The position numbers and the translations under genes were made by a program. The notes below the pieces were generated by a model, which ran no database searches, was not told where the DNA came from, and worked only from the letters and a program-made list of their open reading frames with translations. Of a stretch of DNA of 64,000 nt, positions 43,676-53,051 are shown one piece after another. Every line of letters begins with the position of its first letter. Within the stretch, counting starts at the first letter, position 1. This DNA comes from Chengkuizengella axinellae (GTDB lineage Bacteria; Bacillota; Bacilli; Paenibacillales; KCTC-33759): contig NZ_JAVAMP010000003.1 in the NCBI RefSeq assembly GCF_030730905.1, positions 124,001 through 188,000 of the forward strand, in the 5' to 3' direction.

Positions 43676-45466
43676 TTATTGAGTTAGCTTTTCCATCTCT
43701 GAAATCACTTCTTCAAACACACTCATCGCTTGACGAATTGGCTCAGGAGAAGACATATCCACCCCCGCTCGTTTCAGTATGTTGATGGAATAATCGCTTC
43801 CTCCGCTTTTTAAGAAACCTTTATATCGATCAACAGCAGATTGGCCTTCTTCTAAAATTTGTTTGGAAAAGCTTGTAGCCGCTGAAAATCCAGTTGCATA
43901 TTTAAATACATAAAAACTGGAATAAAAGTGAGGAATACGTGCCCATTCCATTTCAATATCTTTATCAACAGTCATACCATCACCATGGTATTTTACATTA
44001 AGTTCATAATAAATTTCACTTAAATCTTGTGGTGTAAGTGATTCGCCTGCTTCTACTTTTTCGTGAATAATCTTTTCAAATTCAGCAAACATGGTTTGTC
44101 TAAACACGGTTGTTCTAAATTGGTCTGCATAATAGGTAAGTAAATACAACTTTTCCTTTTCATCTTTTGTATTTTTCAATAAATGATCCATCAGTAAGGC
44201 TTCATTTAAAGTAGATGCAACCTCTGCTAAGAAGATTGTATATTGTGCATCACGATATTTTTGGGTCTCGTCTGATAAATAAGAATGAATGGCATGACCC
44301 ATTTCATGTGTTAGTGTAAACATGCTGTTTAAGTTGTCTTTATGATTTAATAACACATAAGGGTGAGTACCGTAAGCACCCCAGCTGTATGCACCACTTC
44401 TTTTTCCTTTGTTTTCATAAACATCAATCCAACCATTATTGAATCCATCATCTAAAATAGCCAAATAATCTTCACCTAATGGCTTTAGGCTCTCTGCAAC
44501 AGTTTTCTTAGCATCTTCAAAGGAGATTTCCATTCTAAATTCATCTACCAACGGTGAAAATAAATCATACATGTGAAGCTCATCAACCTTTAGCAGTTTT
44601 TTTCGCAGCTCCATATATCGATGCATTAAAGGTAGATGTTCGTGAATAGTGTCGATGAGATTTGTATATACTTCTTTTGGCATGTTATCACCATAAAGTG
44701 CCATTTCTAAAATGGATGGATATTTTCTTGTTTTCGAATAAAAGTTATTTTTATTAATATTGGCATTTAAAGTTGCACCAATTGTATTTTTATGATTACT
44801 GTATGTTTCATACATCGCTTTAAAAGCATTTTTACGGACTTCTTGATTATCACTTTCAAGAAATTGAATGTAATTTCCATGGGTAAGTTCAACTTCCTCC
44901 CCTTTATCATTTTTAATTTTAGGGAAGGTCATATCCGCATTGTTCAACATGCCAAATATAGTTTGAGGTGCTTGTGATAAGCTTCCTACTTGTGCTAGTA
45001 TTGCCTCTTCAGCTAGAGTAAGAATGTGAGCTTTTTGACGCAGCATTTCCTCTAAAGTACGTTTATAATCACTTAAATCAGGGTTATCAATGAATGCTTT
45101 AAGCTGCTCATCAGATAAGCTTAATATTTCCGGGGTAATAAAGGACAGCGCACTGTTAATCTCTACACTTAATTTTTGAGCTTTATCTGATAAGGACTGA
45201 TAAGTTGGTTCAGTTGTATCTTCATGATGTTTCATATTGGCATAAACATAAAGTCTTTCAGTATGTAGGGAAATGTCATCCTCTAAAGCAAAGCATTTTT
45301 TTATGTTTTCAGCGTCTGTAAGTTTACCTTGAAATTTTTTAATATCTTCAACTTTCTTTTGTACATCTTTATATTCTTGATCCCAAGCTTTTTGATCTTT
45401 AAAAATGTCCTCTAAATTCCACTTACTATCTTCAGGTACATCAATTCTTTTTAATACTTCACTCAT
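43676..45466 (-). CDS. pepF: oligoendopeptidase F
   Basis: A 596-residue M3-family zinc metallopeptidase that cuts oligopeptides. The active site is HEMGH in TLTHEMGHAIHS, with a downstream glutamate in LAEVASTLNEALL. ATG at 45466 follows GAGGAGG, giving the usual cytoplasmic form. The frame is open for another 45 codons with a second good start (TTG 45583 behind GAGGTGG). That form would carry a hydrophobic segment (LTFLLMIVILTLVPLFSS) and be membrane-anchored or secreted. Both sites look usable (see findings). Confidence 0.93.
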   Translation of the reverse strand: MSEVLKRIDVPEDSKWNLEDIFKDQKAWDQEYKDVQKKVEDIKKFQGKLTDAENIKKCFALEDDISLHTERLYVYANMKHHEDTTEPTYQSLSDKAQKLSVEINSALSFITPEILSLSDEQLKAFIDNPDLSDYKRTLEEMLRQKAHILTLAEEAILAQVGSLSQAPQTIFGMLNNADMTFPKIKNDKGEEVELTHGNYIQFLESDNQEVRKNAFKAMYETYSNHKNTIGATLNANINKNNFYSKTRKYPSILEMALYGDNMPKEVYTNLIDTIHEHLPLMHRYMELRKKLLKVDELHMYDLFSPLVDEFRMEISFEDAKKTVAESLKPLGEDYLAILDDGFNNGWIDVYENKGKRSGAYSWGAYGTHPYVLLNHKDNLNSMFTLTHEMGHAIHSYLSDETQKYRDAQYTIFLAEVASTLNEALLMDHLLKNTKDEKEKLYLLTYYADQFRTTVFRQTMFAEFEKIIHEKVEAGESLTPQDLSEIYYELNVKYHGDGMTVDKDIEMEWARIPHFYSSFYVFKYATGFSAATSFSKQILEEGQSAVDRYKGFLKSGGSDYSINILKRAGVDMSSPEPIRQAMSVFEEVISEMEKLTQ

Positions 45467-45668
45467 GGGATTCCTCCTCAACTCTTCATTCATAAGATTT
45501 TTTTTCTCTGCAAAATTAATAGATGAAAATAATGGTACTAATGTTAAGATAACAATCATTAGTAAGAAGGTCAAATGTCTCAATTTTATCCACCTCAGCA
45601 ACCTTTTGGAAATGAACGGTTGTTTCCAAAGTTTTGCTTAGTATGGCCTTCTCAGAATCATAATATGT

Positions 45669-45842
45669 TTATCCAAAGAATGAAATGATTAATAAAACAA
45701 ATGAACATAAGACCATAAACAAAGCAAAGATAGCTAAATATTTGCGAAAAGGTTGGGAAATAGAATCTTTTTTTAGGATTAATACTAATGCTAGAGCAAA
45801 GGAAACGATCATAAATATGACCAAGGATTCTGTATTTTCCAT
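45669..45842 (-). CDS. small two-helix membrane protein
   Basis: A 57-residue protein, not recognised. Two hydrophobic helices (about 6-24 and 36-56) are separated by a basic, polar loop (KKDSISQPFRK). ATG at 45842 follows AGAAAGGCGG at proper spacing. The opposite-strand frame through this place (45685-45885) has no ribosome site and a poor composition. It lies 86-260 bp upstream of pepF on the same strand. Confidence 0.6.
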   Translation of the reverse strand: MENTESLVIFMIVSFALALVLILKKDSISQPFRKYLAIFALFMVLCSFVLLIISFFG

Positions 45843-46181
45843 ACGTAAAACCGCCTTTCTTTTTAAGCTTATAAATCTTTTGTAAAGGATTATATTATTA
45901 AAATCAGTATTATTATAACAAAAAAAGAATAGAAAAAGACTAACAGGAAAGAAAGCATCTTCATTTTGGGTTTATACGAACGAAAATATGAGACGATTTA
46001 TCAAAAGGCAGATAGATAGAAGGAATGATTGTATTATTACTTGACGAGATCTGTTTATATTTGAACCGAACTTTATAACCTTGTCGTGAAAAGTAGGCTG
46101 TTGGTTGAAGTCCAATACCGCCGTATGATGAAGTACGGCGGAGTATGGATTATGGAGTACGTGATTATTTTTTTCACGTTT
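45843..46181. other. intergenic region with one GC-rich hairpin
   Basis: This 339 bp gap lies between the small membrane gene and the 46182 gene. The only clear structure is CCGCCGTA/TACGGCGG at 46118-46141, an 8 bp perfect stem with an 8 nt loop and no T run on either strand. A short ACGTGA/TCACGT hairpin follows at 46159-46176. I see no gene. Confidence 0.5.
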
Positions 46182-46649
46182 TTATTTAGGAAACACAGTA
46201 GCATTTAACGCTCTAGTTTGTACTTCTACGAAATTTACAAGATCTTCCGGTGTATCTCCACCATCTACACGATTAATCTCAATAGTATAAACGTTATCTC
46301 CTGCAGAAGGATTCTCATCACACCATGTTAATCCATCAATAGTGTTAATTCTATTTGTATCAGCTCTTAACAGGGTTACAATATCAGATTGAGTTGCTAA
46401 AGGTGTTCCATTTTTTGTTAGTCGATAATCAATTTGAGATTCAACTTCATTGTTTGCAACACCTCTTAAATCTCTAACAAGTTCTACTGTTGAATCTAAC
46501 TTTATTCGAGTACTTTTTGGATCTTTTACACATACCGTTACAGTAAGGACTTCAATAAATTCATTTCTCATGTCATCATTAATCGTAATAATATCAGTAT
46601 CTTCCATAAATTGTTGGCACACAATAAAAGGGTTTTTAATTAATCCCAT
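46182..46649 (-). CDS. hypothetical protein, 155 residues
   Basis: I do not recognise a family. The start at 46649 follows AAAGGAGTTG; the longer frame to 46778 lacks a site. The sequence is soluble with alternating beta-strand pattern (VLTVTVCVKD, TRIKLDSTVELV, YTIEINRVDG, FVEVQTRALNATVFP) and a conserved-looking QTRALNA end. It may be a beta-sandwich surface or spore protein, but that is only inference. It is monocistronic. Confidence 0.55.
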   Translation of the reverse strand: MGLIKNPFIVCQQFMEDTDIITINDDMRNEFIEVLTVTVCVKDPKSTRIKLDSTVELVRDLRGVANNEVESQIDYRLTKNGTPLATQSDIVTLLRADTNRINTIDGLTWCDENPSAGDNVYTIEINRVDGGDTPEDLVNFVEVQTRALNATVFPK

Positions 46650-46933
46650 TTTAAATACAACTCCTTTAATATAATTATATAGGACCATTCTATATAAGGT
46701 ATTATTCAGGAGAATCTTTTGACATGAACAAAGGTCTATTTTATGGAAAATGATAAAAGTGCCTATTAAATTGACCAAAGCTCCTTTATGAAGTTATTGG
46801 ACCTTAGGAAAGACTATGGTAGGGAAGGATTAAAGTTTATATTGTTAATTGAAGTACAGATGTTTTAAGTTATAAAAAAACCTGCTCTCAATTTGCAGAT
46901 TTTATTAGCAAAATAGTTAAATTTAAGGTTTCT

Positions 46934-47611
46934 TCATGTGGCCAGTTCTCTTCTAGCTCGATTTTTCATCCTTCCAGCCATAATCACACCCACAACAATC
47001 ACTGCGATGAAAGCCCATTTGATCCATACATTTTCGTCAAAAAAGGCTTTAAACCAAGTTTCATCCGTAATCATTTTACCTGCAGTAAAGGCAAGAACAC
47101 CTGAACCGATATATATAATTACTGGGTATCGTTCAATAAATTTTAAGATGATTGTGCTTCCCCAAACAACAAAAGGAACACTGATCATTAACCCCATGAT
47201 GACCATAAAAAAACTACCATGTGATGCCCCTGCAATAGCTAATACATTATCTAATCCCATCACTGCATCAGCAATGACAATAGTTTGAATTGCAGACCAT
47301 AAACTTGTACTTGATTTTATGTTGTCATGTGATTTTTTTTGTACTAATAATTTATAAGCAATCCAAATGAGGAGAAGTCCACCAATCAACAGGAGTCCAG
47401 GTATTTTTAACAACCAAACAACTAATAACGTTCCAATGGCTCTTACAATAATAGCTCCTGCGGTACCCCATAATATGACCTTTTTTTGATGTTCTTTTGG
47501 GACATTTCTTGCAGCTAGTCCGATAACAATAGCATTATCACCCGCAAGTACTAAATCAATAATAATGATACTTAACAGTACCGTCCAAAAATCAGCAGTA
47601 AAGAGTTCCAT
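46934..47611 (-). CDS. TerC family membrane protein (YjbE-like)
   Basis: A 225-residue protein with seven helices. The family metal site is seen in IIDLVLAGDNAIVIGLA (first helix) and DAVMGLDNVLAIAGA. YjbE/YkoY-type TerC proteins export Mn2+, often to metallate secreted enzymes. No yybP-ykoY manganese riboswitch is visible in the 390 bp upstream, which is unlike many relatives. A hairpin with T run lies about 100 bp upstream. Confidence 0.88.
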   Translation of the reverse strand: MELFTADFWTVLLSIIIIDLVLAGDNAIVIGLAARNVPKEHQKKVILWGTAGAIIVRAIGTLLVVWLLKIPGLLLIGGLLLIWIAYKLLVQKKSHDNIKSSTSLWSAIQTIVIADAVMGLDNVLAIAGASHGSFFMVIMGLMISVPFVVWGSTIILKFIERYPVIIYIGSGVLAFTAGKMITDETWFKAFFDENVWIKWAFIAVIVVGVIMAGRMKNRARRELAT

Positions 47612-47691
47612 TATAAAACACTCCTTGAGTAGTTATTTCTATAATTACTTTAAGTCGTTATTCTTTGTTTTCTTTGTCTGTTAAAATAGTT

Positions 47692-47739
47692 TATCCAAAT
47701 AAAAAACGATCATTTACCAAATTTGATGGTAATGATCGT
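47692..47739 (-). terminator. hairpin with T run upstream of terC
   Basis: On the minus strand ACGATCATTACCA pairs with TGGTAAATGATCGT, followed by TTTTTTATTT. It lies 95-130 bp ahead of the terC start, so it may be an attenuator in the terC leader or the end of a small upstream transcript. Confidence 0.6.
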
Positions 47740-48008
47740 CAATGTTTGTATAATTATAAAAATACAGGAGATTTATTAATTTATTGCTTAACATATTAGT
47801 TATCATTGTAACTAAGATCAGCTATTCCCTGTCTGATTCAATTCTACAATGTTTCAAATATCTTCCATTTATTTGGAACAAGATTTCATCACTAGAGTGT
47901 GTTTTTATTATCCATTTCGTTCTTTTCACTTTTTGATGTAATATAAAATATATGAAAACAATATCTATACATGCAAAAACATCACTTTAATTTTCAGGAG
48001 TGAGAAAG
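47740..48008. other. divergent promoter region of terC and the two-component pair
   Basis: This is an AT-rich region with no recognisable riboswitch or gene. It must contain the vanRS-like promoter and perhaps the terC promoter upstream of the attenuator-like hairpin. Confidence 0.4.
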
Positions 48009-48710
48009 TTGAACAATATCACGATTTTAATCGCGGAAGATGAAAAAGAAATTGCTGATTTAATCGCTATCCATATGGAAAAAGAAGGTTACAGTATAAT
48101 CAAAGCTTCTGATGGACAAGAAGCCGTTCAAGTCGTCGAAGCTCAACACATCGATCTCATTATACTTGACATTATGATGCCTAAGATGGATGGATATGAA
48201 GTAACCCGTCACATACGTGAGCATCATAATATGCCTATTATCTTCTTAAGTGCAAAGGATTCCGACTTCGACAAGGTACAAGGCTTAGTGATTGGAGCAG
48301 ATGATTACATGACAAAACCGTTTACTCCCATTGAGTTGGTTGCTAGGGTTAATGCTCAGCTAAGACGTTATAAAAGCTTGAATCAACCCACTAAAACCAC
48401 AAAAGACAACTCTATTATAGAATTTGGTGGTTTAGTTATTTCTGCTGATTATAGAAAGGTTACGTTGTTTAATGAAAGTATCGAACTAACACCAAAAGAA
48501 TTTGACATTTTATATTTATTAGCCAGACATCCCAATAAAGTGTTCAGTGTGGAAAATATTTTTCAGCAAGTGTGGGGAGAAGTTTACTTTGATGGTGCGA
48601 ATACTGTCATGGTCCATATTCGTACCCTGAGAAAGAAGCTAGCAGATGATAAAAGGAAAGACAAATTAATTAAAACAATTTGGGGAGTAGGATATGCATT
48701 CAATGGTTAA
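48009..48710 (+). CDS. OmpR-family response regulator (VanR-like)
   Basis: A 233-residue regulator. The receiver (about 1-118) has the acidic pair in AEDEKEI, the phosphorylated D in LIILDIMMPKMDGYE, and K in YMTKPF. The C-terminal winged helix (about 135-230) is of OmpR/PhoB type. TTG at 48009 follows CAGGAG; the GTG at 48000 lies in that site. It overlaps the kinase gene by 17 nt. The target genes are not certain. Confidence 0.9.
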   Translation: MNNITILIAEDEKEIADLIAIHMEKEGYSIIKASDGQEAVQVVEAQHIDLIILDIMMPKMDGYEVTRHIREHHNMPIIFLSAKDSDFDKVQGLVIGADDYMTKPFTPIELVARVNAQLRRYKSLNQPTKTTKDNSIIEFGGLVISADYRKVTLFNESIELTPKEFDILYLLARHPNKVFSVENIFQQVWGEVYFDGANTVMVHIRTLRKKLADDKRKDKLIKTIWGVGYAFNG

Positions 48711-49821
48711 ATTATTGCAAAGTTTTCGTATGAAAATGGTTGCTTTACTCGGATTAAGTATGTTTCTCTCTAGTGTCATATCCTATTTTTTTTATATTAG
48801 TCTTCAATTTATTTACCGCTCTTTTATGCCTTTCTCGGGTTCATTGACTTTATTACGTGATATCCTCGATGAAATTGGAATCATTACTCCATTTTTATTC
48901 TTCTTTATTATTCTTTCTATCTTGATTTTCTTTTTACTTACTAAGTCGTATTCAACCTATTTCCAAGAAATTTCAACAGGCATACGTTATCTAGCACAGG
49001 GGGACTTTCAGCACCGTGTACGAATACAAACGAATGATGAATTTAAAGCTATTGCACAAGATATAAATTTAGCAAGTGAAAAATTGAAAGAAGCTATAGA
49101 AAAGGGAGAATTTTCAGAAAGCAGCAAGGATCAACTAGTAATAAATTTAGCACATGATTTACGTACACCCCTAACTTCAGTCTTAGGTTATTTAGATTTA
49201 ATTCTCAAAGATGAGCAGATGACAGAGGAACAAACGAAGCATTTTTTAACGATTGCTTTAACTAAATCACAACGTCTTGAAAAATTAATTGATGAATTAT
49301 TTGAAATTACTCGAATGAACTATGGGATGTTAAAGCTAAATAAACAATCAATCAACTTAAGTGGCTTGCTAAATCAATTAAATGAAGAAATGTACCCAGC
49401 TCTTGAAAAGAACCAACTGACTGCAAGAATAACTATCACATCTCAGTTACATATATTGGGAGATGGAGAGTTACTGGCTCGTGTGTTTGAAAATCTATTA
49501 ATGAATGCATGCAGATATGGACGAGATGGTCAGTTTGTTGATATAAACGGTTATGTTGAGTCTGAAAAAGTAGTCATTCAAATTGTAAATTATGGAGATC
49601 GAATTCCTCCCGAAGAACTGCCACATATTTTCGATATGTTTTATTCTGGAGACAAAGCACGAACGGAACAAGAAGGGAGCACAGGACTTGGATTGTTTAT
49701 AGCCAAAAATATAGTAGAGCAGCATGATGGATCCATTACTGTCGAAAGCAGCGTGATTCATACAATATTTGAAGTTCGTTTGCCACTCGAAAAAGAACAT
49801 GATGAGCTAACCAAAGCTTAA
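48694..49821 (+). CDS. membrane sensor histidine kinase (VanS-like)
   Basis: A 375-residue kinase with two helices (about 15-38, 60-85) enclosing a short external loop, then HAMP. The phosphorylated histidine is in INLAHDLRTPLTSVLGYLDL. The N box is ENLLMNACRYG and the G2 box is GSTGLGLFIA. The short sensor loop suggests it detects the state of the membrane or cell wall. Together with the regulator it forms a VanRS-like pair; vancomycin itself is not implied, since no vanHAX genes are present. Confidence 0.9.
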   Translation: MHSMVKLLQSFRMKMVALLGLSMFLSSVISYFFYISLQFIYRSFMPFSGSLTLLRDILDEIGIITPFLFFFIILSILIFFLLTKSYSTYFQEISTGIRYLAQGDFQHRVRIQTNDEFKAIAQDINLASEKLKEAIEKGEFSESSKDQLVINLAHDLRTPLTSVLGYLDLILKDEQMTEEQTKHFLTIALTKSQRLEKLIDELFEITRMNYGMLKLNKQSINLSGLLNQLNEEMYPALEKNQLTARITITSQLHILGDGELLARVFENLLMNACRYGRDGQFVDINGYVESEKVVIQIVNYGDRIPPEELPHIFDMFYSGDKARTEQEGSTGLGLFIAKNIVEQHDGSITVESSVIHTIFEVRLPLEKEHDELTKA

Positions 49822-49972
49822 CATCGGCAAATTAGATGGAGATTGTCTACTCCATGATTAGGAATCATCACCTATAGAGGTATACGTCTAATGCTGAACA
49901 TGAAAATGAATGAAAAATTAAATTTTATCACTTTCTCATGCTGTTAGACTCCCCCCTCTGAAAGCAAGTTTG

Positions 49973-50001
49973 AAGATCGGGAATTTCCCGATCTTTTTTT
50001 T
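49973..50001 (+). terminator. terminator of the two-component operon
   Basis: AAGATCGGG and CCCGATCTT form a 9 bp stem followed by seven T's. Confidence 0.9.
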
Positions 50002-50068
50002 ACACTGGTGAACACCGGCATCAATTCATTCATGAATTGACAATTCCCCCTCTGTCTTTGCATAAAGG

Positions 50069-50093
50069 CTTGCCAATCGGCGAGTTTTCTTTA
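50069..50093 (+). terminator. second weak terminator
   Basis: CTTGCC and GGCGAG form a 6 bp stem (one wobble), followed by TTTTCTTT. It lies 120 bp ahead of the next gene and may back up the first terminator. Confidence 0.45.
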
Positions 50094-50212
50094 AGAAAAA
50101 TTTAAACTTTACCCTACTCTTTTTTTAAAAAATATTTATTATGCTGAAACTAATCAAAAGAGAAACAGACAAGATAATTAAGAACTTTAAAAAGAATTTG
50201 GGGGAATGAAGT

Positions 50213-50743
50213 ATGAATAAAATTACAACTCTAATTGCGGTATCAGTTTTGCTTTTGATGATATCCATAATTTTAAAGTACAACATGCCTGACAATGTAT
50301 ATACCACAATGGATCAAAGAGTCAGTCATCCCTATCCATTTATAAAAGACTCAATCGAATCACACCATTTAGGTGATGATTATACGCTACATTTTGTTAC
50401 TGATACTGCTGACAATATATATTATTTTAGATTTATAGGCAAAGAAGTTAATTTTTATGGTAGTCTGGCTAATCTAAATGATTTGGGTGCTGAATTTTAT
50501 GGAATTAACATTCAAAACAATTTGGATAACAACGAAGACAAATTGTTCATCGGCATGATTGCAAATGGGAAAATAGAAACAGTAACATTGAATGATTCGA
50601 ATGAAAACTTACAGTACTTTAATTATAAAGGCTATTCATTTGTTTATTCTTCTACATCAATTGAGGAACCCTTTATGATTAAAGGATTTTCAAGTGATAA
50701 TCAATTAATTTACGAAGAACTGTATGAAGGCCCTCGGGAGTGA
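50213..50743 (+). CDS. hypothetical membrane-anchored protein
   Basis: A 176-residue protein starting with a basic residue and one hydrophobic helix (about 5-20), then a soluble domain outside the membrane. I do not recognise it. The domain is mostly beta, with strands such as DDYTLHFVTDTADNIYYFRFIG and KLFIGMIANGKIETVTL. ATG follows GGGGGAATG. It overlaps the region of the next gene's ribosome site, so the two are likely translated from one mRNA. Confidence 0.6.
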   Translation: MNKITTLIAVSVLLLMISIILKYNMPDNVYTTMDQRVSHPYPFIKDSIESHHLGDDYTLHFVTDTADNIYYFRFIGKEVNFYGSLANLNDLGAEFYGINIQNNLDNNEDKLFIGMIANGKIETVTLNDSNENLQYFNYKGYSFVYSSTSIEEPFMIKGFSSDNQLIYEELYEGPRE

Positions 50744-50750
50744 TGTTGGA

Positions 50751-51830
50751 GTGGAATATTTAACTTGGTTTATTTTAACTGTAATAAGTGAGGTCGGTTA
50801 CCATGGTGCAGTAGGCGCCTCGGTTTCATACCTTTTTCTCCGTAAGAAAGTCACAAGTCATAAAGTCTGGTTTGTTTTATTATTTGGTATATTGGCAGCA
50901 GTCATATCTGACATTCCAGTAGTTGTATCTATTCCTTTGATCAATAATGTAATCCTTTATGAGTTTATGCATTCTCTTTTTGTGGCACCAATATTAAGTT
51001 TAGGACTTGCCTTTGCAGCCCGATTGTTTTTGAATGAAATCAAATTTAGTTTACTTTGGAGCAGTCTATTTTTATCTTTAATGATAGGGCATTTTTTAAT
51101 GGATTTTCTCGATAATGGTTTGCCATTGTTTTACCCTATTATTGAATCACGGGAGATTGGGATAAATATATTAACAGGAAATGATATTCTTATCATCGTT
51201 CCTTTTCTTTTGTTACTTCCATCCTTGCTGTTTTTGCATCAAGATCAGCGGAAACAACTTGAATTAATTGCAATCATTCTTGTTATCACATTAGTTACTT
51301 CGTATATAGGTTTTAGAGGCTACTCAAAGCTTCAAATTTATCAAGAATTGGTGGAGGAATATCCTTATTCTAATGTAGAGATATTACTTGAACCAGAAAG
51401 CAGTAACCCTTTATCGGATAGACAATGGACTTATAGTATCAATACTGGTCAGCTTTCTATTGGTGGTGTAGCTTCACTTTCAAAAATAGTAGAATTAGAA
51501 CGTAGTTTTCGAACGAACAAAGGTCCCATGTTGTTATTAGAACAAGTTATAATTAAAGATGAACTTTACCTTATTGGTACTCAATATTATTTTGATTCAG
51601 ATTACATTAACGTCACACTTAATGGAGAACGTGAGATAGCGTATGAAGAGCTATTTATTTTTCAAACTCATAAACAATATTTGCGAGTAGAACAGGTAGA
51701 TGAGGATAAAAAAGAAGAAATATTAAAGGAATCTTCTTTAAAATACACACGCAATTTATCATGTAATACACTTTTTCAAACTCATCAAGGGAAGGAAGCT
51801 GAATCGGTTAGTTTGATAAGGAGGGGCTGA
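50751..51830 (+). CDS. YdjM/DUF457-like membrane protein with C-terminal soluble domain
   Basis: A 359-residue protein. The first half has about six helices and the YdjM pattern: H/D-rich helix ends such as AVISDIPVV, YEFMHSLFVAP and IGHFLMDFLDNGLPLFYP, in which His and Asp may bind a metal. The second half (about 205-359) is soluble and unlike YdjM. The GTG at 50751 has GGGAG 10 nt upstream; ATG at 50724 is an alternative nine residues longer. Family members are putative membrane metal-dependent hydrolases of unknown substrate. Confidence 0.7.
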   Translation: MEYLTWFILTVISEVGYHGAVGASVSYLFLRKKVTSHKVWFVLLFGILAAVISDIPVVVSIPLINNVILYEFMHSLFVAPILSLGLAFAARLFLNEIKFSLLWSSLFLSLMIGHFLMDFLDNGLPLFYPIIESREIGINILTGNDILIIVPFLLLLPSLLFLHQDQRKQLELIAIILVITLVTSYIGFRGYSKLQIYQELVEEYPYSNVEILLEPESSNPLSDRQWTYSINTGQLSIGGVASLSKIVELERSFRTNKGPMLLLEQVIIKDELYLIGTQYYFDSDYINVTLNGEREIAYEELFIFQTHKQYLRVEQVDEDKKEEILKESSLKYTRNLSCNTLFQTHQGKEAESVSLIRRG

Positions 51831-51850
51831 GAATCAGCCCTTTACCACTT

Positions 51851-52084
51851 TTATATCTGCTGGAATTTCTCAATGATTTCTAATCTCTCTGACTCTGTAC
51901 CTTCAAATTGCTCTGCAGAAAATCGTTTATTAACCCAATCCATTAAAGCAGGTCTGCTTAAAAAGTCATGAGTATCCTCTCCCCATTGATCTGAGATTTC
52001 CCGCAAAATAATATGTCTTCCGTTCACTTCAACATTCATCATATTCCATTTATCTTTTTTATAAATTTGATATTTTTTAATCAT
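51851..52084 (-). CDS. conserved hypothetical small protein
   Basis: A 77-residue soluble protein with no domain known to me. It has a beta-type N-terminus (KWNMMNVEVNGRHIILREI) and a C-terminal helix pair (FLSRPALMDWVNKRFSAEQF, then ERLEIIEKF). Tryptophan and charged residues suggest a compact fold. It is convergent with the YdjM-like gene. Confidence 0.65.
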   Translation of the reverse strand: MIKKYQIYKKDKWNMMNVEVNGRHIILREISDQWGEDTHDFLSRPALMDWVNKRFSAEQFEGTESERLEIIEKFQQI

Positions 52085-52233
52085 AGGTATATCTCCATTC
52101 TAAATAAGCTAGAGCCTTATTATATCATGATTGTTTTTCAAATGCATATGTGCTAAATTATGATCATGCTGTTCTAATGCGCAGGTAATTAGAAAGTTTA
52201 GATTAGATGAGTTAAGTTGAGGAGAGATAAGTA

Positions 52234-52953
52234 ATGAATAAGAATAATCAGCCCCGTTATGAACAAATTGGTGTTGCAATGACTTCTAGATCGTTTGAGG
52301 AATACTTAAAAATGTTTTCACTGCAATCAGAAACATTAAATCAAGGAAGCATATTGGATGTAGCTTCAGGAGCATCATCATTTACTGCAGAAGCAAATCG
52401 CAGAGGATATCATTGTATTTCTGTTGACCCACTATATGAACTTACATATAAAGATATTTCTATTTACGGAGAAAAAGAGTTAAGCAGTATTCCAGAAAAA
52501 CTATCAAACATTGAGCATATCTTTGACTGGAGTTATTACTTAAGTGTAGAGCATCATCAAAAGTTAAGGGAAGATAGTTTTGAGATATTTAAAAATGATT
52601 ATGATACTATAGATCGTCCTTCTAAATATGTGAAGGGAACCCTGCCTTTGCTTCCTTTTGAAGATAATACATTTTCAATGGTATTATGCAGTCATTTTTT
52701 ATTTCTATATCATGAACAATTTGACTTTCAATTTCATTTACACTCAATACAGGAATTCATTCGTGTTTGTAAACCTGATGGTGAAATAAGAATATATCCA
52801 CTTGTTACACTAACTTTTGACCAGTATCCACACCTTGAAATGGTTATGAAAAAACTGGAGAAAATGGAAGGGATAAAAATTGAAAAGGTGAAATCTAACT
52901 TACCTTTTATTCCAAATTCACCCTATTTTTTAAGGCTGAAGAAAAGGGTTTAA
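52234..52953 (+). CDS. class I SAM-dependent methyltransferase
   Basis: A 239-residue enzyme. Motif I is SILDVASGASSFTAEANRRGYHCISVDPLY (SAM-binding glycine loop and acidic strand end). A TLPLLPFEDNTFSMVLCSHFLFLY block is motif IV with LCSHFL. It most resembles uncharacterised bacillar methyltransferases. The target could be a small molecule, lipid or RNA. ATG follows GGAGAG. The csp gene follows 98 bp later from its own promoter. Confidence 0.85.
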   Translation: MNKNNQPRYEQIGVAMTSRSFEEYLKMFSLQSETLNQGSILDVASGASSFTAEANRRGYHCISVDPLYELTYKDISIYGEKELSSIPEKLSNIEHIFDWSYYLSVEHHQKLREDSFEIFKNDYDTIDRPSKYVKGTLPLLPFEDNTFSMVLCSHFLFLYHEQFDFQFHLHSIQEFIRVCKPDGEIRIYPLVTLTFDQYPHLEMVMKKLEKMEGIKIEKVKSNLPFIPNSPYFLRLKKRV

Positions 52954-52966
52954 GGTGAAATATATC

Positions 52967-52995
52967 TTGAAAACTGGATATATTATCTGTATAAT
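52967..52995 (+). promoter_or_regulatory. sigma-A promoter of the cold-shock gene
   Basis: TTGAAA and TATAAT are separated by exactly 17 bp. Transcription should begin near 53002, leaving a leader of about 50 nt with a CGTCAATACGACG hairpin before the coding region. Confidence 0.85.
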
Positions 52996-53051
52996 TGACT
53001 TAATCGTCAATACGACGAAACACTTTTTACGCTTTATGGAGGTTATGCAAT

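Noticed and set aside
45685-45885. Plus-strand 66-residue ORF
   Set aside because: It has no ribosome site and is antisense to a better membrane-protein frame with AGAAAGGCGG.
48009-49821. Vancomycin resistance locus
   Set aside because: Only a regulator and kinase of VanRS shape are present; no vanH, vanA/B or vanX genes lie near.
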